Made by a program: the position numbers and the translations under genes
Source of the DNA: Mesocentrotus franciscanus
Lineage: Eukaryota > Echinodermata > Echinoidea > Camarodonta > Strongylocentrotidae
Direction of reading: 5' to 3'
Assembly (NCBI GenBank): GCA_037976565.1
Contig: CP137670.1
Span: 310,001 to 374,000 of the forward strand
DNA: 64,000 nt
Part shown: piece by piece, positions 1 through 12,047 of the stretch
Position numbering within the stretch: position 1 is the first letter of the stretch
How the letters are laid out: each line of letters opens with the position of its first letter
The notes under the pieces: model-generated
What the model was told of the DNA's origin: nothing
The model's input: only the letters and a program-made list of their open reading frames with translations
The model's database searches: none

Positions 1-290
1 CGGACGTACGCATGCGCGCGTTTTTGACCTGAAATTGACCGGACGGATATTGACCTTGATCATGATAAATATGAATGAAAAACGACTTTTCGTTATGAAG
101 ATATGATCATGAGTAGATTTTCAGAAAATTTTACAAAATGGCGCCTAGATGACGTCATCAGTCAAGGTCAAGGTTGAAAACCTTATTTTGCTTTGTCCAT
201 ATGCCTATACATATGTGTGCCAAATTTCAAGGCATTTGATTGAGCCATTTTCAAGTTATCTTGCTAACAAAAAAGTGGGTGGAAATAAGA
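1..290 (-). mobile_element. A element, 5' portion (cut by window edge)
   Basis: The window opens in the CG-rich patch of an A unit and reads out through its 5' region: ERR/SF-1-like TGACCTTGA, AAAATGGCGCC, a TGACGTCA palindrome, TCAAGGTCA, then GTGGGTGGAAATAAGAATA. Element sense is minus because the CTAG-hairpin ends of neighbouring units lie on their left side. The 3' part is outside the window. Confidence 0.6.
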
Positions 291-2000
291 ATAGATATGT
301 AATACTTGTTTAGAACAAGTATAGGTGGGCTGGTCCAACTAAAATTTAAGACAAAATCAAGGGGCACATTTTGAGATAGCTATTGGTCTCAGCTACAACA
401 TACTCAAAAATCAACAGAAACCAAGCAGGAATAACGGCGATATTGATCTCTCAAAAAGACAAAATGTAGAATCCAGATTTGAGAAAAGTCATCTCCCATA
501 GGGATTACACGACAAAGCAATGGATCAAGTGATAAAAGGGTAATAGTAAAGTAAATATGGTTGTTTAATACATTATTTGTGATTCATGTGATATAATATT
601 CAAAAGAGATGGAAGGCATAAAATCAAAATGAAAAAAGTGAAGAAAAATTGTTGAGACGCCCGAATCAACAGGGTCACGAGGTCGAAGTCAAGTGCGTTA
701 CCATATACCAAATATTCCCATAGACATTACACGTGAACGGAAAATGGAATTCTCAAATCCCACTTTGCAAGTGAAATATGAGCATGATCCCGGCATCTGA
801 TCGAAAAATAAAGGGCACACTTGTGATAGCTTATTGTCTCAGCTACAACATACTCAAAGCTCAGCAAAAACAAAACTAAAACGACGGAGATATTGCTCGC
901 GAAAGACGGGAATGTAGAATCCAGTTTTGAGAAAAAGTCATGTCCCATAGAGAATACACGCAAAATGTGAAAATTGACATGCCTCCTTTAATCGCAAAAA
1001 TACGCCATGATGCCTTTGTCAAAATGAAAAATCGTGTAACTGCATTTGTAGAAAATTGTCTCAGCTAGAACATATCAAAATTTGGAAGAAAATCGATCAA
1101 TATTTACAGAGATACAATCAATTTTCCAAAAATATGCTGACGTCATAATATGCAAATTGAAATTTTGAGTTCGGAGGCCATTATGATGACGTCATGAGTT
1201 AATTGAGGGTCAAATGAGACATGAAATCATATCTCCGACTCATAATCTATCCAAATATGAAAAAAATTGGGAGTTCCATCCATTCTGAAGAGTTACAATG
1301 AATTTTGTATAGGCATGTTTTTGCCCATATATGCTATGTATTACAAGAGCTCGCGCGCACGGACATGTATCTTGAACGGACGCTCATTGCGTTATTACTG
1401 GTCAGAAAAAGGTAAACAAGGTATCAAAATGCTTGGAAAAATGTGCCAAATATGATGACAGAAAAATTTGGCGATTCTATGTTGCAAAATCAAGTACGCG
1501 CGAAAACGCGCGCGCATGCGCGTGTGCGCTTTTTTTGAAATGCTTAAAATGGCCTGAAACGTATCCAAAATGAATTTGAGACGATTTGGAGCATTTTGAA
1601 TTTTGCGCGCGCGCTGACGCGCGGACGTACGCATGCGCGCGTTTTTGACCTGAAATTGACCGGACGGATATTGACCTTGATCATGATAAATATGAATGAG
1701 AAATGACTTTCCGTTATGAAGATATGATCATGAGTAGATTTTCAGAAAATTTCACAAAATGGCGCCTAGATGACGTCATCAGTCAAGGTCAAGGTTGAAA
1801 ACGTTATTTTGCTTTGTCCATATGCCTATACATATGTGTGCCAAATTTCAAGGCATTTGATTGAGCCATTTTCAAATTATCTTGCTAACAATAAAGTGGG
1901 TGGAAATAAGAAAAATAAATAAAGAATAAATAAATAAATAAATAATAAAGGCAATTCTAACGAAAACATAAGGTGGTCTGTATTATATACAGCCCACCTA
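291..2000 (-). mobile_element. Helitron-like A element with 5' hairpin
   Basis: The 3' end is at the left: a decayed CTAG (ATAG, 291-294), then stem TACTTGTT 303-310 and AACAAGTA 314-321, then AGGTGGGCTG. The 3' module at 330-720 is diverged and its tRNA-like region is decayed. From 730 the usual body follows: two 225-bp-type monomers, a CRE-octamer composite at 1138-1157, CG patches near 1497-1530 and 1603-1642, and the GGCGCC block near 1760. The 5' side ends in a TAAA microsatellite and a hairpin at 1971-1999. No protein is encoded, so mobilisation would need an autonomous partner. Classification rests on termini only. Confidence 0.55.
1971..1999 (-). repeat. 5' terminal hairpin module (lineage I)
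   Basis: Arms AGGTGGTCTGTA (1971-1982) and TACAGCCCACCT (1988-1999) pair around TTATA with one mismatch. Read on the minus strand the outer arm is AGGTGGGCTGTA, whose complement CAGCCCACCT is the 3' subterminal repeat of the units around it. It is preceded by a TAAAGGCAATT...CGAAAACAT leader. Confidence 0.7.
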
Positions 2001-2285
2001 AAAATAAAGAAAGAATTAAATATGCATTTTGTAGATTTTGTTTTTTATAAGAAATCATATCTCCGACTCATGCTCTATCCAACTATGAATAAAAATTAAT
2101 ACACGACAAGGACTCAGATTTCCCATAAGGTTGTACTCAAACGATTGACATATTTCTCCCATAGATATAACACGCAAAATTAGGCATTTTATTACATTGT
2201 TTGTGATAGTATATGATAATATGTTATAATAGTCGAAGAAGATCATAAAATCAAATTCAAAACGACGGCAAAAAAAAAAAAAAAT

Positions 2286-2356
2286 TGACCCACCAGGAAT
2301 CGAACTTGGGTCGCCGGAATGGGAGGCAAGTGCTATGACCACTATACCAAAATAAT
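2286..2356 (-). pseudogene. tRNA-Gly(CCC)-like pseudogene / Pol III promoter
   Basis: On the minus strand this 71-nt stretch has an A-box TGGTATAGTGG and a B-box-like AGTTCGATTCC at tRNA spacing. The putative anticodon loop CTCCCAT would read CCC (glycine). The T-arm pairs 4 of 5, the anticodon stem only about 3 of 5, and the acceptor strands do not pair, so it is not a working tRNA. A 16-17 nt T-tract (element sense) follows directly and could terminate Pol III. A tRNA-derived SINE head, or a tRNA captured by the element, would both fit. Confidence 0.65.
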
Positions 2357-2779
2357 CCACATAGACATTACACGTGAACGGAAAATGGAATTCTCAAATC
2401 CCACTTTGCAAGTGAAATATGAGCATGATCCCGGCATCTGATCGAAAAATAAAGGGCACACTTGTGATAGCTTATTGTCTCAGCTACAACATACTCGAAG
2501 CTCAGCAAAAACAAAACTAAAACGACGGAGATATTGCTCAAAAAGACTGGAATGTAGAATCCAGTTTTGAGAAAAAGTCATGTCCCATAGAGAATACACG
2601 CAAAATGTGAAAAATTGACATGCCTCCTTTAATCGCAAAACTACGCCATGATGCCTTTGTCAAAATGAAAAATCGTGAAAACTGCATTTGTAGAAAATTG
2701 TCTCAGCTAGAACATATCAAAATTTGAAAGAAAATCGATCAATATTTACAGAGATACAATCAATTTTCCAAAAATATGC

Positions 2780-2799
2780 TGACGTCATAATATGCAAAT
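2780..2799 (+). promoter_or_regulatory. CRE-octamer composite (representative)
   Basis: TGACGTCA, 4 nt (TAAT), ATGCAAAT: a full CREB/ATF palindrome and a perfect POU octamer. The same 20-nt arrangement recurs at 1138, 4376, 5991, 7711, 8819 and 10612, and in reverse at 14732 and 17174, among others. Function is not shown by sequence. Confidence 0.5.
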
Positions 2800-3563
2800 T
2801 GAAATTTTGAGTTCGGAGGCCATTATGATGACGTCATGAGTTAATTGAGGGTCAAATGAGACATTAAATCATATCTCCGACTCATAATCTATCCAAATAT
2901 GAAAAAAATTTGGAGTTCCCATCCATTCTGAAGAGTTACAATGAATTTTGTATAGGCATGTTTTTGCCCATATATGCTATGTATTACAAGAGCTCGCGCG
3001 CACGGACATTTATCTTGAATGGACGCTCATCTTGTTATTAATGGTCATAAAGAGATAAACATGGTATCAAATTGTTCGAAAAAATATGGGAAATATCATG
3101 AAAGAAAAAAATGGCGATTCTATGTTGTGTAATGGTGTAACGCGCGAAAACGCGCGCATGTGCGTGTGCGCGATTTTTTATAAAATGCTTAAAATGGCCT
3201 GAAACGTATGCAAAATGAATTTGAGACGATTTTGAGCATTTTGAAATTTTGCGCGCGCTAACGCGCGGACGTACGCATGCGCGCGCGTTTTGACCTGAAA
3301 TTGACCGGACGGATATTGACCTTGATCATGATAAATATGAATGAAAAATGACTTTTCGTTATGAAGATATGATCATGAGTAGATTTTCAGAAAATTTTAC
3401 AAAATGGCGCCTAGATGACGTCATCAGTCAAGGTCAAGGTTGAAAACGTTATTTTGATTTTTTCATATGCCTATACATATGTATGCCAAATTTCAAGGCA
3501 TTTGATTAGCCATTTTCAAGTTATCTTGCTAACAAAAAAGTGATTGGAAATAAGAAAAATAAA

Positions 3564-5180
3564 CTAGACATGTAATACTTGTTTCGGAACAAGTATAGGT
3601 GGGCTGTTCCAATTAGTCCATATCACACATGGTTATTGAGATAGTGATTAGTGAAATGTTTGACCTTTGACCCTAATTTACATACTAAGTAGTTAAGATA
3701 CCATTGGCATGATTTGACCAAAATTTTTGAAATAATCCTCTTATTCAGGTTTATTAGTGTGCCAAATTTCATGTCTATACAAAGCATTGTTTTAGAGAAA
3801 CCATGTACAGTATATTTGACCTTTAACCTTAAAATCTAAATAACATAATGAAATATGCATATTCTCGATTTTGTGTTTTTATATGAAATATTTTGTCTTA
3901 CCTATCAACATGCAACGTTTCAAGTCAATTGCGACCAATATACCAAAATAATCCACATAGACATTACACGTGAACGGAAAATGGAATTCTCAAATCCCAC
4001 TTTGCAAGTGAAATATGAGCATGATCCCGGCATCTGATCGAAAAATAAAGGGCACACTTGTGATAGCTTATTGTCTCAGCTACAACATACTCGAAGCTCA
4101 GCGAAAACAAAACTAAAACGACGGAGATATTGCTCGCGAAAGACGGGAATGTAGAATCCAGTTTTGAAAAAAGTCATGTCCCATAGAGAATACACGCAAA
4201 ATGTGAAAAATTGACATGCCTCCTTTAATCGCAAAAATACGCCATGATGCCTTTGTCAAAATGAAAAATCGTGATAACTGCATTTGTAGAAAATTGTCTC
4301 AGCTAGAACATATCAAAATTTGGAAGAAAATCGATCAATATTTACAGAGATACAATCAATTTTCCAAAAATATGCTGACGTCATAATATGCAAATTGAAA
4401 TTTTGAGTTCGGAGGCCATTATGATGACGTCATGAGTTAATTGAGGGTCAAATGAGACATGAAATCATATCTCCGACTCATAATCTATCCAAATATGAAA
4501 AAAATTGGGAGTTCCCATCCATTCTGAAGAGTTACAATGAATTTTGTATAGGCATGTTTTTGCCCATATATGCTATGTATTACAAGAGCTCGCGCGCACG
4601 GACATTTATCTTGAATGGACGCTCATCTTGTTATTAATGGTCATAAAAGATAAACATGGTATCAAATTGTTCGAAAAAATATGGGAAATATCATGAAAGA
4701 AAAAAATGGCGATTCTATGTTGTATAATCGTGTTACGCGCGAAAACGCGCGCGCATGTGCGTGTGCGCGATTTTTATAAAATGCTTAAAATGGCCTGAAA
4801 CGTATCAAAATGAATTTGAGACGATTTGGAGCATTTTGAAATTTTGCGCGCGCTAACGCACGGACGTACGCATGCGCGCGCGTTTTTGACCTGAAATTGA
4901 CCGGACGGATATTGACCTTGATCATGATAAATATGAATGAGAAATGACTTTCCGTTATGAAGATATGATCATGAGTAGATTTTCAGAAAATTTCACAAAA
5001 TGGCGCCTAGATGACGTCATCAGTCAAGGTCAAGGTTGAAAACCTTATTTTGCTTTGTCCATATGCCTATACATATGTGTGCCAAATTTCAAGGCATTTG
5101 ATTGAGCCATTTTCAATTATCTTGCTAACAAAAAAGTGGGTGGAAATAAGAAAAATAAATAAAGAATAATAAATAAATAA
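3564..5180 (-). mobile_element. Helitron-like A element, complete termini
   Basis: 3' end: CTAG 3564-3567, an 8-nt spacer, stem TACTTGTT 3576-3583 and AACAAGTA 3588-3595 with loop TCGG, then AGGTGGGCTG. The 3' module at 3600-3940 is an AT-rich stretch rich in TTTGACC and lacks the tRNA-like head. CRE-octamer composite at 4376-4395; CG patches near 4735-4770 and 4845-4883. The 5' end is AAATAAGAAAAATAAATAAAG. Length 1,617 bp. Confidence 0.6.
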
Positions 5181-6811
5181 CTAGACATGTAATACTTGTT
5201 TCGGAACAAGTATAGGTGGGCTGTTCCAATTAGTGCATACCACACATGGTTAGTGAGATAGTGGTCAGTGAAATGTTTGACCTTTGATCCTAATTTACAT
5301 ACTAAGTAGTTAAGATATCATTGGCATGATTTGACCTAAATTTTTGAAATAATCCTCTTATTCAGGTCTATTAGTGTGCCAAATTTCATGTCTATACAAA
5401 GCATTGTTTTAGAGAAACCATGTACAGTATATTTGACCTTTAACCTTAAAATCTAAATAACATAATGAAATATGCATATTCTCGATTTTGTGTTTTTATA
5501 TGAAATATTTTGTCTTACCTATCAACATGCAACATTTCAAGTCAATTGCGACCAATATACCAAAATAATCCACATAGACATTACACGTGAACGGAAAATG
5601 GAATTCTCAAATCCCACTTTGCAAGTGAAATATGAGCATGATCCCGGCATCTGATCGAAAAATAAAGGGCACACTTGTGATAGCTTATTGTCTCAGCTAC
5701 AACATACTCGAAGCTCAGCGAAAACAAAACTAAAACGACGGAGATATTGCTCGCGAAAGACGGGAATGTAGAATCCAGTTTTGAAAAAGTCATGTCCCAT
5801 AGAGAATACACGCAAAATGTGAAAAATTGACATGCCTCCTTTAATCGCAAAAATACGCCATGATGCCTTTGTCAAAATGAAAAATCGTGAAACTGCATTT
5901 GTAGAGAATTGTCTCAGCTAGAACATATCAAAATTTGGAAGAAAATCGATCAATATTTACAGAGATACAATCAATTTTCCAAAAATATGCTGACGTCATA
6001 ATATGCAAATTGAAATTTTGAGTTCGGAGGCCATTATGATGACGTCATGAGTTAATTGAGGGTCAAATGAGACATGAAATCATATCTCCGACTCATAATC
6101 TATCCAAATATGAAAAAAATTGGGAGTTCCCATCCATTCTGAAGAGTTACAATGAATTTTGTATAGGCATGTTTTTGCCCATATATGCTATGTATTACAA
6201 GAGCTCGCGCGCACGGACATTTATCTTGAATGGACGCTCATCTTGTTATTAATGGTCATAAAGAGATAAACATGGTATCAAATTGTTCAAAAAATATGGG
6301 AAATATCATGAAAGAAAAAAATGGCGATTCTATGTTGTGTAATGGTGTTACGCGCGAAAACGCGCGCATGTGCGTGTGCGCGATTTTTATAAAATGCTTA
6401 AAATGGCCTGAAACGTATGCAAAATGAATTTGAGACGATTTGGAGCATTTTGAAATTTTGCGCGCGCTACGCGCGGACGTACGCATGCGCGCGTTTTTGA
6501 CCTGAAATTGACCGGACGGATATTGACCTTGATCATGATAAATATGAATGAGAAATGACTTTTCGTTATGAAGATATGATCATGAGTAGATTTTCAGAAA
6601 ATTTTACAAAATGGCGCCTAGATGACGTCATCAGTCAAGGTCAAGGTTGAAAACCTTATTTTGCTTTGTCCATATGCCTATACATATGTGTGCCAAATTT
6701 CAAGGCATTTGATTTAGCCATTTTCAAGTTATCTTGCTAACAAAAAGTGGTGGAAATAAGAAAAATAAATAAATAATAATAATAAATAAATAAAGGCAAT
6801 TCGAAAACATA

Positions 6812-6840
6812 AGGTGGTCTGTATTATATACAGCCCACCT
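6812..6840 (-). repeat. 5' terminal hairpin module (lineage I), copy 1 of 2
   Basis: Arms AGGTGGTCTGTA and TACAGCCCACCT around TTATA, preceded by a TAAAGGCAATTCGAAAACAT leader that is 3 nt shorter than in other copies. Confidence 0.7.
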
Positions 6841-6866
6841 AATAAAGGCAATTTAACAAAAACATA

Positions 6867-6895
6867 AGGTGGTCTGTATTATATACAGCCCACCT
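6867..6895 (-). repeat. 5' terminal hairpin module (lineage I), copy 2 of 2
   Basis: Same arms and loop as the copy 55 bp upstream. Its right edge is followed within 3 nt by the CTAG of the next element, an immediate end-to-end junction. Confidence 0.7.
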
Positions 6896-6897
6896 AA

Positions 6898-8504
6898 CTA
6901 GACATGTAATACTTGTTTCGGAACAAGTATAGGTGGGCTGTTCCAATTAGTGCATACCACACATGGTTAGTGAGATAGTGATCAGTGAAATGTTTGACCT
7001 TTGACTCTAATTTACATACTAAGTAGTTAAGATACCATTGGCATGATTTGACTAAATTTTTGAAATAATCCTCTTATTCAGGTCTATTAGTGTGCCAAAT
7101 TTCATGTCTATACAAAGCATTGTTTTAGAGAAACCATGTACAGTATATTTGACCTTTAACCTTAAAATCTAAATAACATAATGAAATATGCATATTCTCG
7201 ATTTTGTGTTTTTATATGAAATATTTTGTCTTACCTACTATCAACATGCAACATTTCAAGTCAATTGCGACCAATATACCAAAATAATCCACATAGACAT
7301 TACACGTGAACGGAAAATGGAATTCTCAAATCCCACTTTGCAAGTGAAATATGAGCATGATCCCGGCATCTGATCGAAAAATAAAGGGCACACTTGTGAT
7401 AGCTTATTGTCTCAGCTACAACATACTCGAAGCTCAGCGAAAACAAAACTAAAACGACGGAGATATTGCTCGCGAAAGACGGGAATGTAGAATCCAGTTT
7501 TGAAAAAGTCATGTCCCATAGAGAATACACGCAAAATGTGAAAAATTGACATGCCTCCTTTAATCGCAAAAATACGCCATGATGCCTTTGTCAAAATGAA
7601 AAATCGTGGTAACTGCATTTGTAGAAAATTGTCTCAGCTAGAACATATCAAAATTTGGAAGAAAATCGATCAATATTTACAGAGATACAATCAATTTTCC
7701 AAAAATATGCTGACGTCATAATATGCAAATTGAAATTTTGAGTTCGGAGGCCATTATGATGACGTCATGAGTTAATTGAGGGTCAAATGAGACATGAAAT
7801 CATATCTCCGACTCATAATCTATCCAAATATGAAAAAAATTGGGAGTTCCCATCCATTCTGAAGAGTTACAATGAATTTTGTATAGGCATGTTTTTGCCC
7901 ATATATGCTATGTATTACAAGAGCTCGCGCGCACGGACATTTATCTTGAATGGACGCTCATCTTGTTATTAATGGTCAATAAGAGATAAACATGGTATCA
8001 AATTGTTCGAAAAAATATGGGAAATATCATGAAAGAAAAAAATGGCGATTTTATGTTGTATAATCGTGTTACGCGCGAAAACGCGCGCATGTGCGTGTGC
8101 GCGATTTTTATAAAATGCTTAAAATGGCCTGAAACGTATCCAAAATGAATTTGAGACGATTTTGAGCATTTTGAAATTTTGCGCGCGCGCTGACGCACGG
8201 ACGTACGCATGAGCGCGCTTTTTTTTACCTGAAATTGACCGGACGGATATTGACCTTGATCATGATAAATATGAATGAAAAACGACTTTTCGTTATGAAG
8301 ATATGATCATGAGTAGATTTTCAGAAAATTTTACAAAATGGCGCCTAGATGACGTCATCAGTCAAGGTCAAGGTTGAAAACCTTACCGTGTTTTCTCCAT
8401 ATGCCTATACATATGTGTGCCAAATTTCAAGACATTTGATTGAGCCATTTCCAAATTATCTTGCTAACAAAAAAGTGCTTGGAAATAAGAAAAATAAAGA
8501 ATAA
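6898..8504 (-). mobile_element. Helitron-like A element
   Basis: CTAG 6898-6901, then the TACTTGTT/AACAAGTA hairpin. The TTTGACC-rich 3' module, two monomers, CRE-octamer composite at 7711-7730 and both CG patches (near 8070-8103 and 8178-8218) are in standard order. Length 1,607 bp. Confidence 0.6.
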
Positions 8505-9623
8505 CTAGACATGTAATACTTGTTTGGAACAAGTATAGGTGGGCTGTTCCAACTAAAATTTGAGACATAATAGAGCAAAAATAAGCGAGATACTGCTAAA
8601 AAAACAATGTCATGTAGAATCATGATGTGAACGAAATTTACCTTCCTGAGGCATAACATGCAAATTAAGAAATCGCAAAATACGCCATGATACCTTTGTC
8701 AAAATAATAATTCGTGGTAGCTGCATTTGTAGAAAATTGTCTCAGCTAGAACATATCAAAATTTGGAAGAAAATCGATCAATATTTACAGAGATACAATC
8801 AATTTTCCAAAAATATGCTGACGTCATAATATGCAAATTGAAATTTTGAGTTTAGAGGCCATTATGATGACGTCATGAGTTAATTGAGGGTCAAATGAGA
8901 CATGAAATCATATCTCCGACTCATAATCTATCTAAATATGAAAAAAAATTGGGAGTTCCTATCCATTCTGAAGAGTTACAATGTATTTTGTATAGGCATG
9001 TTTTTGCCCATATATGCTATGTATTACAAGAGCTCGCGCGCACGGACATTTATCTTGAATGGACGCTCATCTTGTTATTAATGGTCATAAAGAGATAAAC
9101 ATGGTATCAAATTGTTCGAAAAAATATGGGAATTATCATGAAAGAAAAAAAATGGCGATTTTATGTTGTGTAATGGTGTTACGCGCGAAAACGCGCGCGC
9201 ATGTGCGTGTGCGCGATTTTTTATAAAATGCTTAAAATGGCCTGAAACGTATGCAAAATGTATTTAAGACGATTTGGAGCATTTTGAAATTTTGCGCGCG
9301 CATTGACGCGCGGACGTACGCGTACGCGCGTGTTTTTTGACCTGAAATTGACTGGACGGATATTGACCTTGATCATGATAAATATGAATGAGAAATGATT
9401 TTCCGTTATGAAGATATGATCATGAGTTGATTTTCAGAAAATTTCACAAAATGGCGCCTAGATGACGTCATCAGTCAAGGTCAAGGTTGAAAACCTTACC
9501 GTGTTTTCTCCATATGCCTATACATATGTGTGCCAAATTTCAAGACATATGATTGAGCCATTTTCAAATTATCTTGCTAACAAAAAAGTGCTTGGAAATA
9601 AGAAAAATAAAGAATAATAATAA
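8505..9623 (-). mobile_element. Short A element
   Basis: CTAG 8505-8508 with the standard hairpin. This 1,119-bp form has lost the tRNA-like head and the first monomer; a different monomer variant (TGAGGCATAACATGCAAATTAAG) joins directly to AATCGCAAAATACGCC. CRE-octamer composite at 8819-8838. Internal deletion between related monomers by unequal recombination is the likely origin. Confidence 0.55.
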
Positions 9624-9864
9624 CTAGACATGTAATACTTGTTTGGAACAAGTATAGGTGGGCTGTTCCAACCAAAATTTGAGACAAAATAGAGCAAAAA
9701 TAAGCAAGATACTGCTAAAAAAACAATGTCATGTAGATTCATGATGTGAACGAAATTTACCTTCCTGAGGCATAACATGCAAATTAAGAATTTTCTGACA
9801 TGTGGCTTTTAATCGAAAATTATGACGTCAGCATATTGAAGGAAAATTGAGTGTATCTCTATAA

Positions 9865-9968
9865 ATACTGATCAATTTTCTTCCAAATTTCGATATGTTG
9901 GCAATTGAGCTTGTAGAGAATTGCCTTAGCTACAACATATCGAAATTTGGAAGAAAATTGATCAGTAT
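9865..9968. repeat. Perfect 36-bp inverted repeat
   Basis: Arms 9865-9900 (ATACTGATCAATTTTC...) and 9933-9968 (...GAAAATTGATCAGTAT) are exact reverse complements around a 32-nt loop, whose GCAATT and AATTGC can pair further. It arose by inversion of one 225-bp-type monomer next to a direct copy. Confidence 0.9.
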
Positions 9969-11434
9969 ATCCTCAATATGCTGTCATAATATGCAAATTC
10001 GTATTTTGAGTACCAAGGCCATTATGATGAAGTCAGAATATTTGTAATAGCCAAATGAGACATGAAATCATATCTCCGACACATACTCTATCAAAATATG
10101 AAAAAATTGGGGTCCAGGTGCATCCCAAAGAACTATAAAGGATTTTGTATAAGCATGGTTTTGACAAGTGCGTTACCATATACCAAAATAATCCCATAGA
10201 CATTACACGTGAACGGAAAATGGAATTCTCAAATCCCACTTTGCAAGTGAAATATGAGCATGATCCCGGCATCTGATCGAAAAAAAAGGGCACACTTGTG
10301 ATAGCTTATTGTCTCAGCTACAACATACTCAAAGCTCAGCGAAAACAAAACTAAAACGACGGAGATATTGCTCGCGAAAGACGGGAATGTAGAATCCAGT
10401 TTTGAAAAAGTCATGTCCCATAGAGAATACACGCAAAATGTGAAAAATTGACATGCCTCCTTTAATCGCAAAAATACGCCATGATGCCTTTGTCAAAATG
10501 AAAAATCGTGATACTGCATTTGTAGAGAATTGTCTCAGCTAGAACATATCAAAATTTGGAAGAAAATCGATCAATATTTACAGAGATACAATCAATTTTC
10601 CAAAAATATGCTGACGTCATAATATGCAAATTGAAATTTTGAGTTCGGAGGCCATTATGATGACGTCATGAGTTAATTGAGGGTCAAATGAGACATGAAA
10701 TCATATCTCCGACTCATAATCTATCCAAATATGAAAAAAATTGGGAGTTCCCATCCATTCTGAAGAGTTACAATGAATTTTGTATAGGCATGTTTTTGCC
10801 CATATATGCTATGTATTACAAGAGCTCGCGCGCACGGACATTTATCTTGAATGGACGCTCATCTTGTTATTAATGGTCATAAAGAGATAAACATGGTATC
10901 AAATTGTTCGAAAAAATATGGGAAATATCATGAAAGAAAAAAATGGCGATTCTTTGTTGTGTAATGGTGTTACGCGCGAAAACGCGCGCGCATGTGCGTG
11001 TACGCTATTTTTTAATATAATGCTTTAAATGGCCTGAAACGTATGCAAAATGAATTTGAGACGATTTGGAGCATTTTGAAATTTTGCGCGCGCTGACGCG
11101 CGGACGTACGCATGCGCGCGCGTTTTTGACCTGAAATTGACCGGACGGATATTGACCTTGATCATGATAAATATGAATGAGAAATGACTTTTCGTTATGA
11201 AGATATGATCATGAGTAGATTTTCAGAAAATTTTACAAAATGGCGCCTAGATGACGTCATCAGTCAAGGTCAAGGTTGAAAACCTTATTTTGCTTTGTCC
11301 ATATGCCTATACATATGTGTGCCAAATTTCAAGGCATTTGATTGAGCCATTTTCAAATTATCTTGCTAACAAAAAAGTGTTTGGAAATAAGAAAAATAAA
11401 GAATAATAATAAAGGCAATTTTAACGAAAACATA

Positions 11435-11463
11435 AGGTGGTCTGTATTATATACAGCCCACCT
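11435..11463 (-). repeat. 5' terminal hairpin module (lineage I)
   Basis: Arms AGGTGGTCTGTA and TACAGCCCACCT around TTATA; it separates the preceding element from the CTAG end at 11472. Confidence 0.7.
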
Positions 11464-12047
11464 AATAATAACTAGACATGTAATACTTGTTAATAACAAG
11501 TATAGGTGGGCTGTTCCAAGTGCATGCCACAAATGTTTAGTGACATACTAAGTAGTTAATATAACATTGGCATGATTTGACCTTATTTTTTGAAATAATC
11601 CTCTTATTCAGGTCTATTAGTGTGCCAAATTTCAAGTCTATACAATGCATGGTTTTAGAGAAACCATGTACAGTATATTTGACCTTTGACCCTCAAATCT
11701 AAATATCAAAATGAAATATATGCATTTTCTAGATTTTGTTTTTTTATAAGAAATCATATCTCCCACTCATACTCTATCCAACTATGAACTAGACTTGAAT
11801 TTGTCACTTTGACGAATTAGGTGATACGTATGCTAATGATTTACATAATGAAGAATGCATTTTCACGATTTCATATTGTTATATAAAATGCTTCTACCAT
11901 TATGATCTATCCATATGTCAAGTTTCTACTGTTTAGCCTTGATCATTATGGATGTATGGAAGATAGATTGAGACAATTTGACCATTGACCCTGGACAACA
12001 ACCAGTTATACCTTTGACTCTAATTGACATGAGGTATACAGGCATTG

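Larger units (their letters stand above)
2001..3563 (-). mobile_element. A element lacking its 3' terminus
   Basis: This unit starts directly after a 5' hairpin module and has no CTAG-hairpin, so its 3' end is truncated. It keeps the tRNA-like sequence with an A-tract (2269-2356), both monomer modules, a CRE-octamer composite at 2780-2799, CG patches near 3140-3170 and 3250-3287, and the 5' AT-rich end up to 3563. Confidence 0.55.
5181..6897 (-). mobile_element. Helitron-like A element with doubled 5' hairpin
   Basis: CTAG 5181-5184, followed by the TACTTGTT/AACAAGTA hairpin and AGGTGGGCTG. It is near-identical to the preceding unit along its length, which indicates recent tandem duplication or homogenisation. 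CRE-octamer composite at 5991-6010. The 5' end carries two successive hairpin modules (6812-6840 and 6867-6895). Confidence 0.6.
9624..11471 (-). mobile_element. A element with an inverted internal monomer
   Basis: CTAG 9624-9627. The 3' module contains one monomer in inverted orientation, forming a perfect 36-bp inverted repeat (9865-9900 / 9933-9968). A diverged tRNA region without its head follows near 10160, then the usual body with a CRE-octamer composite at 10612-10631. The 5' end carries a hairpin module at 11435-11463. Confidence 0.55.

Noticed and set aside
4452..4637. A 61-aa frame (MRHEIISPTHNLSKYEK...) in many copies
   Set aside because: It lies opposite the element sense strand, frame is broken by A-run length changes in several copies (1267, 8895, 45367), and no domain is recognisable.
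5581..5850. An 89-aa frame (MRLKEACQFFTFCVYSLWDM...) repeated in many units on the element sense strand
   Set aside because: Copies switch frame through 1-nt indels in A/T runs (two different C-terminal readings occur), and conservation is no better than in flanking non-coding parts. It reflects copy identity, not selection on a protein.
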